NCBI GenBank assembly: GCA_002803225.1
Contig: NXFV01001156.1
Location: 1 to 64,000, forward strand
DNA length: 64,000 nt
Origin: Gamarada debralockiae
Lineage: Eukaryota > Ascomycota > Leotiomycetes > Helotiales > Hyphodiscaceae
Direction: 5' to 3'
In this document: in pieces, positions 10,321-19,959 of the stretch
Position numbering within the stretch: the first letter of the stretch is position 1
How the letters are laid out: each line of letters starts with the position of its first letter
Notes under the pieces: model-generated
Database searches by the model: none
What the model was told of the DNA's origin: nothing
The model's input: only the letters and a program-made list of their open reading frames with translations
Position numbers and translations under genes: made by a program

Positions 10321-12511
10321 TCAAACGTCAGTCCAGGCTCCAGGTATTGCGTGGGTCTGCCCGCAATCCGAAATAGTGGAGTCCTCTACCCACTTCCAGA
10401 AATCTTCCAAAAGCTCCCCTTCAGACACATATAGGTCTTCCAATTCGATATGAAAGTCATCTGGGCTTGCTCCCAGTCGAATTTCCAGAATTTCAAAATA
10501 ACACCAATCCTTTGGTCCGGATGTGATTTCTATATCGCAGTAAAAGGCCCAAGACACTTGATTCTCATCATGGAGAGTATTTTCAACTTGTCCGAATTCT
10601 GTCAAATCAACGCTAGCCTCGACGAGCAGACGTAACCATCTTCGGACAGTGGACCTCATCACCGACTGGGAGTATGGCAGGGAACTCAGGATTATTTCCA
10701 GTAGAATTGTACTGGAGTATTCCTTCCGAACGGCGTGAAGTTCTGATCCTGCACCAATTAATTCCACAATTACTTTCTTTATATCACTGCTACATATAGA
10801 AGTTGCCGCATCCCAGATTGTCCAAGTGATAGAAATATAGAAGAGCAGGTTGGGGATACTCGCGAACGTATTCGAAAAGTTTTGAGCGACTTGTCTGTTG
10901 GTTTTGCCCTCAGGGATAATCTCTCGTAAGACCTGGAAAGAATCGGTCCCAGCCGCAGTTATCGCGGATAGCGCCAACCAACTGAGAAGTTCTTGGAGAT
11001 CCTCAATAGAAATATTGGAGATTTGGAATTCATTCTGTCGTTTTAGCCAGCGGAACGTTGATAAGGGACCAGTGTATGCCTGCAGGATTGTGAAGCCGAA
11101 TTGATCCTTGTCGAAAATGTCGCAGTGTCCTCTCATGATGAGCGCCTCCACCGTGTCGTAGAAATCATCCTCAATTGGACGATCGCAATCATAATGACGA
11201 GTAGTGAAGATTTCTCTACCACCCTCAATCAAGGGTGCCCCGATCATAACTAAGAGGTGCAAAGGGGTCCTATATTGTTAGATATATACATAACGAGATG
11301 AGGTTGAGTCTCTTACGAATAAGCTGCCCGTCCTCGATAGACCATTTGTCTTTCAATGAGCGGGAGGCCAAAATACCGCTGCTCTATATCATCAACCGCA
11401 TTCCCAAATTCTCCATGCCACGAAGTGGGTACTGTGGCGTCTGCACCGTTATCTAAAAGGAAGTGGCAGGCCTTTGGCCGAGCGTATAAGGCGGCATACT
11501 GGCATGAAGTCAACGCTTGCCTTTGTCCACAGTGTCAATCCTTACATGAAGAGGAGTCCTTCCCTCAGGATCCATTTCGAATGGAGAAGCCTGCCCAGTC
11601 TCGAATAGTTCACTCAGCCCTGCCACATTCCCCGTCATGCAGTATTCGAAAACCAAAGCATCGTACGAAACAACTCTGTAGGATCGAAAGCTTTGATCCC
11701 ATCCTTGAACGGATTTTGTAAGGCAAAGTTGGTATCTCCGAGCATGAATCCAAGCCGGCAGATTGAGAGATATTGAGGTCGCCGTCGTTCCCGTTCTGTT
11801 AGACATGACCACCTCAAGCATGCCTAGTAATCTTTTCATGCCTTCCTGCCTGGCAATACGCCCGTGTTGGTACCTCTGCGAGTATCGAGTCACCCCAGAA
11901 ACAGAATCTCCTTGCAAGCCGGTTGTATTGCTGGATGTTCCATCCTTCGTGACTTCGGCCTCTTCGAGATAAATGTTCTCATTAGACACAATCATCATCT
12001 TCGTTCGGGACAATTGCTCCATTGCAGCTTTTATCTCGACCATATCCCGCTCATGACTCTCCCAATTCTGCCTCTGAATGGCATTGTTGTAGCACTGATT
12101 CGCCAACAGCATTGTCGCCTTCGAACTCTCAAGCTTCTTCCTGATCTCTTCAATCTTGTCCTTCTTCAGAGCCACCTTAAATCCACCCCTCTTCTTTCCC
12201 CTGGCCATTCCTTCTTCCAACTCCATCACCAAATTTCTCAGAGCTTCGCCACTCTTTGAGCACAAGCGATAACTCTTTATCACTGCCCCTTTGGTCCGCG
12301 GATCCAGAAACACATTTCCTTGGATACTGTTATCGATATCTTCGAGTATAAGACTCAAGGTCTCAAGTTCGTCAAGGAGGAGGAATATTTCGGTCGGTGC
12401 TTCGCGAATCAGGCTGTAGAAGGCTTTCAGTTTCTGTATGCTGTCTGCGACTTGGATTGCGAGCGAGACTACGCTCATGCCGCTGGCGGCTACGCCGAGA
12501 AGCTCTGCCAT
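10321..12511 (-). CDS. Ankyrin-repeat protein with fungal STAND-type N-terminal domain
   Basis: Three exons on the minus strand: 11546-12511, 11317-11498 and 10321-11269. They are joined by 47 bp (GTAAGG to GCCAG) and 47 bp (GTAAGA to ATATAG) introns, giving 698 residues. The N-terminus (MAELLGVAASGMSVVSLAIQ, then a helical region to about residue 120) is the fungal domain often found ahead of NACHT or ankyrin parts. A coiled segment follows, then an ankyrin region around residues 290-380 with RTPLHYAALYARPKACHFLL and TPLHLLVMIGAPLIEGG. The C-terminal ~300 residues are helical and unrecognised. There is no P-loop, so this is not an NLR by itself. A signalling or heterokaryon-incompatibility-linked role is possible but unproven. 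It is convergent with the FAS1 gene, about 100 bp apart. Confidence 0.85.
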
Positions 12512-12835
12512 TTTGATGCGGTAGAAGGCTGAGATTCATTGTGAAAGAAAGATTTACAGATGCATGGAGATAGTGAGCTGTGGCTGAGCCGTGCAGCCTC
12601 GTGGTGAGCCCTGGCGGGAGGACGGTGGATCGCGTTTCTGGTGCATATTTATTGATTAAACAGGGGGCCGATAGGAGATTGTCGATCCGATATCTACACC
12701 CGGTTCATTCCCCCCACCATTGCTGTGTACAATTATAGCCCCAAATGTCACCAACAACCACGATCATGATGTGTTCCATCTTACCACTTTTCTCCCTTCC
12801 TTCCTCTTTGCGATATCCTCTTCAATCCATCCGCC
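12512..12835. promoter_or_regulatory. Divergent upstream region of the ankyrin and hydrolase genes
   Basis: 324 bp between two divergent start codons. The hydrolase side has a long CT-rich tract (about 12785-12830) directly before its ATG. No specific operator was recognised. Confidence 0.4.
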
Positions 12836-13763
12836 ATGAGTTCCGACATCTCGTTTGGTCCGCCCGGCCAAGAATGGCATTACTCGAAAACAACCAAGAC
12901 GTACGATATCTCGGGAGGATCTAAGAAGAAGATGACGATACCTACCACGGAAGGACCAAAAGACACTTCAGTGACGATTGATCCCGAATCATCGGCATTG
13001 GTTGTCGTCGATATGCAGAACTTCTTTCTTGATCCGGAATGTATGGAGCATCCGAATGGGTTGAAGGCTGTGGGACCTACGATTAAAGTTATAGAGAAGT
13101 GCAGAGAAGCTGAGATTCAGGTTTAATTCCCCATAAATCTTCCAGCAATCGTCATATTTTATTAAGTGGCTAACTAATTCTCCTCTCTCTGCAGATAATA
13201 TGGCTCAACTGGGGCCTGACCGACCACGACATGACCACCATCCCCGCCGGCGTACATCGCGGTTTCCTCAAAGACACTTTACAATCCACTACGACTTCAA
13301 CACGACCCTACACTGGTCTTGGTTCCGATCTAGGTGGTACCAAAGGACGATGCCTCTTCGCAGGTTCCTGGAACGCAGACATCTACCCTCCTCTCAAAGC
13401 CCACGTCCAACCTGCCGATTTCCACTGTGCGAAGAACCGCATGAGTGGTCTCTGGACTCCCGAGCAACCATTATACAAAACTTTAAAAGCAGAGAAGAAG
13501 AGCACCTTGCTTTTCACAGGGGTAAATACGGATCAATGCGTGCTAGGGACGTTGACGAATGGGTATAATGAGGGGTGGAATTGTGTCCTGATTGATGATT
13601 GTTGTGGGACTACGACGGTTGGCGGGAAGGAGATTACATTTTACAACATTGCAGTAAGCTGGTTCCGATGGACAGGTAGTTTGAGAGTTACTAACGAGGT
13701 ATGTAGGCTTCGTATGGGTTTATCACTGACAGCAAGAGCTTTGTAGCGGCCAAGGTGGGGTGA
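12836..13763 (+). CDS. Isochorismatase-like cysteine hydrolase
   Basis: Three exons: 12836-13120, 13195-13653 and 13707-13763, with introns GTTTAA to TGCAG and GTAAGC to TGTAG, giving 266 residues. The family's catalytic triad is visible: Asp in ALVVVDMQNFFLDPE (about residue 62), a Lys in the FHCAKNRMSGLW segment, and Cys in LLFTGVNTDQCVLGT. It ends ASYGFITDSKSF. Proteins of this superfamily hydrolyse isochorismate, nicotinamide or other amides; which substrate this one uses cannot be read from the sequence. Intact and apparently functional. Confidence 0.9.
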
Positions 13764-14113
13764 GAGGCAATACGAGGATGACCTCGATTTGTTTGGTAAT
13801 AATTTGTCGTATCGGTATGTACCAGTCTCTCAGCATCATCTACAATTTGCATGTGCCACAATATTTCCTTCTCCATGTACATGTCTATCGCCATCTCCGT
13901 AACTCGTCCCTTTCATTGCAACATCGTATTGCAATTGTCCATGCTACCCAACGAGATTCGTTCCCATCATTCCGAATGATCCGAAAGAATGCCCAACGCC
14001 CTGATATGCACCCATGATCTATATGTCGTTTCCCAGACTCCAAAAAGTCGCTGTCCCAATGCTCGCTCGTATCAAAGATCGAAAACCGTGCTACCATGAT
14101 ACGATCCAGTCGT
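13764..14113. other. 3' intergenic, no gene seen
   Basis: 350 bp between two converging genes, presumably their untranslated ends. No structure noticed. Confidence 0.4.
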
Positions 14114-14360
14114 TCATCCTCCCTGCACATTCACATCACCTTTACACACACCATACGAACAGCATGCGCTTGGATCTAGCTGTCCGATGAGGACCTGATC
14201 TCTTACTTCCTAGAAAATGTGAGTGACTGAGCAACAGAAGAACTGGAGGAAGACTAGGAAGACTTACATCTGAGCATGGTATCGGTGTTGAAGTGACGAT
14301 GGAAGCGGTGCTGAGGAGTGTGACCGCGAAGGCAAGTAATGTTGACGAGGAGAAATACAT
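14114..14360 (-). CDS. Small secreted protein, 62 residues, four Cys
   Basis: Two exons on the minus strand: 14268-14360 and 14114-14209, joined by a 58 bp intron (GTAAGT to TTCTAG) that keeps the frame. The product begins with a clear signal peptide (MYFSSSTLLAFAVTLLSTAS, then IVTSTPIPC). The mature peptide is about 38-40 residues with Cys 29, a CC pair at 47-48 and Cys 53, and ends KGDVNVQGG. I do not recognise the family. Size, secretion signal and even Cys number suit fungal small secreted proteins, a class that includes effectors and antimicrobial peptides, but no activity is shown. The precise splice signals and the Cys placement in exon 2 argue that this is a real gene. Confidence 0.65.
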
Positions 14361-15397
14361 TTCGTCTGGTCTGACAGACGTATTCTGTTTTTGTTGTGGA
14401 GATGGGGTCGTCTGGTATATAACTTCGATTGGCTAGTTGATGGGGTTGCGATAGGAATGGGTATACGGACGTATCTTTCAAGAAGCGAGTGAAAGTCTAA
14501 ATCCAATAAATCGGAATAGCGAGTGAATTCCTTCAAGTCGATCTTTCAAAGGTACAAAAGAAAAGGTACTTAACAGAGGTACTTAACTCTCCCTTCCCCA
14601 CTATTACAGTGGGCATCCGGTCCTTTTGTACATTTCTTCCCCGAAATCCCAGCCACCACTCGCATCAGCTTCCAGCACCGCGTATTCAGCAGCCAAGCCT
14701 CACCTCGGCGATAAAATACTTATCTTTGTACGAGAAACACGAGGCTTGTGATGTACCTATGACGCTGCACCTCATAAACACGAAAGCCGTAGGAAGTTCA
14801 AGCTTCTTGCGACTTTTTGTCGGAGGTGACGAATGGATGGAGGGAATGGTGACGCCACAGCCAAAGCGAAAAGCTGGGGGACAAAAATAGAAGCTAGGAG
14901 TGGCTGTGCGCGGGAGAAGCGACGAGGACCAACGAAGCGGATGCCGAAAATGGGAATTTTTAGAAGCGGCGCGATGGCGAGGAGCAACGTGACATGCCGA
15001 GTTTAGTATAGAGGCTTGGCTTATGAGTAACCAGCCTCGTTGGGATTACACCTAAGGTTACGAATTGTTGAAGACTCGAGCTTCTTCCGGTCATGCTGGT
15101 CAAAAAGATGACAGCGCTTACAGATCATGGAGTTGGTGATGACAGCGATGGAATCCATCGCTGCGCTCCTTCGAGGGCAGTTTTAGAGAAGCAGATTAGG
15201 TCCCACGGTTTCGCTCAGCTCGTTTCGGATCCTGTTCAGCAGTCGAGGATGTCATGGCTGTGAGAAGTTCATCCGAGATAGATGCTTTTGGAGTTATTTA
15301 ATTTCACTTGTTTCTTTTATTCTTTAGCTATGAATATAGCCCTTGTCTTTTTGAAATGATGCAATTGTTGTGCCACCTCAGGATCTATAGCTACCTT
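14361..15397. other. Intergenic, no gene seen
   Basis: About 1 kb between the small secreted protein and the 3' end of the LYS2-like gene. It includes open frames of 70-90 codons on both strands without domains. Near 14559-14587 a short GGTACTTAAC/GGTACAAAAG-like repetition was seen. No RNA gene recognised. Confidence 0.4.
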
Positions 15398-18300
15398 TCA
15401 CGGCCTCGCAGACCTCCCACCAAGTCGGCCTACAGCCAAAGCCTGTAACCTCGTCTCATTGAGCCTGGGTAACATGTACTCGCCCTTCTTCGCCGGCGTA
15501 GGTAGGAAGCCAACTGCAACTAGGTACGCTAAGTATATGCCTAGAATCTGCACACTTACAGCGTTTGTAGTTAAAGGACCCTGGTATCCTGTCTCTTTAT
15601 CGTATGCCCTGAGCGCTGCCACCGTATTGGCATCATCTAGCTCTGGGGCAATAGTATTCGCAGGCAAGTCTCCTACTACGAAGTGGAATAGTGGAAGCAG
15701 AGCATACTCCTCCTCCTTAGCGTTATTACTTACGTATTCCTTGACCCTCGTACACCACTCCTTGTACGACACCATCGGCACGCGATACCCATACGTCTCA
15801 AGAGTACCAATCCACTCATTTAACGTCAGGCGCTGGTGGCTGGTAACCTGAGCCACGCCTAGGGACTGCCCGATGGCAGCAGGGAGATGGAACGCTGCGG
15901 CGACAATGATGCGACTGACCTGTGTGACAGAAACTGCGTTGACCGTGTTTGAAATGTTAGGACGCGCTCCCACCTGCAAACACCCTTTCCACAGTCGGAC
16001 TAGAAAGTCGTCTGTAACTGAAATGCCGGATTCCGGATCCCCTGTGATGTACCCTGGGCGAACAACGGCGCCAACTAGGCCCCGGCGTCCAGCCTCACGC
16101 ACGATAAACTCGCTCGCCCACTTAGACTGCCCATACCCTGTGCTAAGACCCTTGCGGCTGCCCTCCAGGTCGTCCGTCTCCAGCACAGCGGTTCCGACCT
16201 TCGACGAGAGCCGGACGTAGTACTCGTTATCTAGCGTCGAGGTTGAGCTGACAAATGCCAACCGCTTGGGCTTTCCGGTAGCGCAGAGTCGGATGCAAGA
16301 CAGTGTACCAAGGACATTGGCCGCCCGCAGGCTGGAGTACGGTAGCATCCAGTTAACCTGGGCGCCGTTATGGATGACAGTGTCAACCTCGCCGGAGAGG
16401 CGATCCCAGATATTCTGAGATAGACCGAGCTGTGGCTTGGAGATATCTCCTACCACGATCTCGAGCCTGGATGTAGATGTCCAGGTTGGGGACCACAGGC
16501 CGTGAGCCTTGGCTGTGGTCTCGAGTCGAGCGAGACCTGCCGCTGCGTCCTTGGCTCGCACGTGCGCGATAACACGCGCCTTGGCAGGGCCCTCGAGGAG
16601 CTCGTGTAGGATATACGAGCCTAGAAAGCCCGTGGAGCCAGTTAGGAACACGGTGGGAGGGGTTTTTGCGTAGTCCCAGTCTGTTGCTGCGCTCCGGATG
16701 GACTCGGGAAATTGACGCACTAGATCCCTGGCATCCGCCGCGTACGCCTCATCCTCGACATTTCCGTCTCCAAGGAGAGGCATCGCGTCGAGGCGCAGAC
16801 CAATAGGGTCTTTGGCGCGATCAATCTCTGCGGCAAGGGCCCCGAGGGTCTGAGACTGGAATATCACACTCACTGGCAAGTCGATATCCTTCCATTCTTT
16901 CTTAAGACGGAAAAATAACTGCTGTGCGAGGATGGAGTGACCGCCTTCATCGAAAAAGTTGGAATCCGGCACAAGCATTCGTGCAGAGCGATTGGGGAGG
17001 ATCGATGCCCATATCGTAGCTAGTCGAGTCTGGCTATCGGTCATATTGGCAGTCATGGACGAAGCCCTCCTCTTAGAGAGAAGAGAAATATCCGCCGCAT
17101 CGGGGAAGGGAAGTGACGGTCTGTCTATCTTGCCATTCGGATCTTAAGGTTGTTTGTTAGTCTAGAGAATGAGGATCTGCTTCATCAGGAGGAACATACT
17201 CAAGGGCATCCGAGCCAGAGGAATGAAGATGCTGGGAACAGCGTATTTAGGAACCTTGGTTGCAAGAAACTTTTTGCAGTCTTCGGACAGCGACTTGAAT
17301 CGCCTAAGCATTCCAGCCATCGAATCATCTAGTAAGTCCTGCTCGATAAAATTCCCATCTCCCTCCTGCTGAAGGTATTGAAACCAACGCTTTGTCTCGG
17401 GAACGAAATATGTGACGAGTGTTGGCTCTTCGTCCTTGTCTCTTCGAACTATAGTGACGTCTTCGCGCACATATTGATACTGTGATAAGTATATGTCGAT
17501 CTCGCCTAGCTCGATTCGAAAGCCACGGATCTTGACCTGCGAATCAATCCGCCCTATACACTCCACACTTCCGTCGGCACGCAGTCGACCAAGATCACCG
17601 GTTCTGTATATGCGATCTCGTGGTCCCTTGTAAAGCTTTATCCAAGCGTCATAAGCTCCCGAAGCAACCTGATGGTCATACTGCTGCTTCCACTTAATAG
17701 GATCGACGAACCAGTTGGGAAGAAACTTAGATCGGTTGAGTTCCGCCGTCTTGTCGTCGTCCCCAAGATACCCCTCTGCAAGACCCCCTGCTCGAAGGAA
17801 CAGTTCCCCTTGCTCGCCTACCCCAGAGCCTGGTCCTGTCCTCGCGATCGACAACCAAGAGCTGAACATGTAGCATGCCTTGCCCAACAAGAATAACATC
17901 TGGCAAGTGATCTAGAAACGTAGGGTCGCGGGCTTTGCTTGGGACCTCGAAAAACGATACGGCACGCTGCGTCTCGGTCGAGCCATAAAGGTTGATCACC
18001 GTAGCATTAGGTGCAAGTTCGCGCAGCTTCTTGCAATCTTTTTTGTTCAGGAGATCACCGACGAAGAAGGCGTTCCGAAGGGAGGGAAATTGAGTTGTGG
18101 CGCCGCCAACAAGGATCTGGCCCATGGCGGGAGTCAGGTGCGTTACTGTGATGCTGTGCTCCTTCATCCAGTCCGCAAGCAGCTCGTAGGCAATCACATC
18201 AGCCGGAGGGATAACTAATTTGGCGCCTAGGAAGAGCGGGGTGAAGATATCTCTCTTTGTATGCACTCGTTAGACCTTCCGCGTTACAGACGATAGTAGG

Positions 18301-19243
18301 GGTATTTGGATAGGGAATAGCTTACTTGAATTGGAAATCATGGGCGATTCCTGAGAGCATGCTGAACCTGTCTTCTTCGGAAAGACCAAATCTCTCTGCC
18401 ATCCAAGGTAGGTAATAGGTCAGTGAGAAGTGGCGTCCTTGGACGCCCTTCGGCCTACCCTCGGATCCGCTCGTAAAGCTCAGAGTAGGAACCGAATCCG
18501 GCCCAACAAAGACATTGGAAAATTCCTCTCTGCCGGAGACCTCAGGCTTGAGACAATCTTTGCCGTCAACATTGCCCCCTTTGAGCTTCCCATTATCGGA
18601 AAGCTCTAGGGCCGGAACAGTAAACTTGATGCTTAGATTGCTCGCGATGAAGTCCATAACAATGTCAGAAAGCTTGCCGAACTCCTCATTAGCCCTTTGG
18701 ATACAGACAAGGAATTTAGGGCTCGCAACGTCCAACAGTATCTTCTGGCGCTCTGGAGGGTATTGTGGATCAAGCACACTGACAGTTGCACCAGCCTTGA
18801 GGGCGCCTATATAGGCAACCACGAAGTCGACCCTGAATTCCCGCTAGTCAGTGACGAGAAGGAGAAAGTAGAGGAAGAACCGACCCTCGATAAGCATATA
18901 TCATGACCACATCTCCCACTTCACACCCATGAGCCAGGAAGTGGTGTGCCAACTGGTCGGAGCTCTCGTTGATCTGGTGATATGTGAAAGTGCGCTGGGA
19001 GGTTCGTGGGCTGTTTTTGTTTTTGGTTTCAATGACAATTGCCTGTCCGGAAACCGCTTGGCATTGGTTGCGAATATCTCATGGATGGCTGCAGTGGATA
19101 GATAGGTGAGAAGGTGATGCAACAAGTGAAGTGAGGGGAATCATATCATATATCTTACCTCCACGGTAATCACCCCAATGGAGGTCGGTTGTCGGATCCG
19201 GGGAGGGGGAGGGGGAGGAAGAATCCTTGATAGCCGGCGTCAT
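15398..19243 (-). pseudogene. LYS2-like aminoadipate reductase (A-T-R), two frameshifts, short N-terminus
   Basis: Exons on the minus strand: 19159-19243, 18885-19088, 18326-18832, 17200-18252 and 15398-17142. Motifs in order: HWGDYRGAIHEIF; A3 LSFTSGSEGRPKGVQGRHFS; NLYGSTETQRAV; RDRIYRTGDLGR; VKIRGFRIELGEI; MPLNPNGKIDRP (across the last intron); the phosphopantetheine site DEGGHS; and the reductase NADP motif VFLTGSTGFLGSYILHEL. This is the LYS2 family, which activates 2-aminoadipate, loads it on a carrier and reduces it to the semialdehyde for lysine synthesis. The first ATG lies just before the adenylation domain, so the ~240-residue condensation-like N-terminus of true LYS2 is missing. 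A one-base deletion near 19036-19045 and another frame change near 17817-17835 break the adenylation domain. Carrier and reductase parts are open. It is probably a decayed paralogue; assembly errors are an alternative. Confidence 0.82.
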
Positions 19244-19959
19244 CGTCAACGCAGCAAGATAAAGTCGGGTGGATCTCGATCTCTTTTCTTAGTTCTTCTG
19301 TTTTTCACCGTTGACAATGGCGATATCCGTTGTAGGTGGTCGGGAAAATCTCCCTAACTGGTCCAGATCTTAAAATTTTTTCGAGTAGTGGGGAGGGGAA
19401 TAGTTCGCTTAGCTTAGTCAACGATTCACCTTAGCACAGCCAGGCTTCTCTTTCGGAGAATATCAACTTATACTATAATCAGTCGTCCAATTCGTGAAGT
19501 CCAAAACTACACGTAAAACCTCCGACTTGTCACACACTTCTGCCCACCCACAATTGTCATTTACAGTGCTGTCAAGGGGTGGTTTTGGTCATGTGATGGA
19601 CTATCCCAATTAGGCCTAGTTCCGTAGCTAGATTTTCACTGTTCGCGAGAATCGTCTCTTTAGAATTGCTCCCGTTTGGCACGGTCCGCAACAAGTTTTA
19701 TCCGGCCGGGGACGGTCAACTTAAAGTAGACGTCATTGGAGCGTACCTCAGTGGTGCGTGAGAGCAGAGCCTTCCAATATAATATTCTGAAACCAAACAA
19801 AAAGGCCCTCCGAATAATCTGCAAGATGTATGGAAGCTTTCTTTATTATGCATATCACGTCATTTTAGCTGTGCGATTGATTTACTTACCTCCTTAATTC
19901 TAGGCCTCCTTGCCCCGACTCCGAAAAGTTCTACTGCCTTAAGACATTCAAGATACAAA
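19244..19959. other. Divergent intergenic region
   Basis: 716 bp between the LYS2-like gene and the zinc-finger exonuclease gene. No condensation-like coding sequence of LYS2 could be found here, which supports its absence. No other gene or RNA recognised. Confidence 0.45.
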
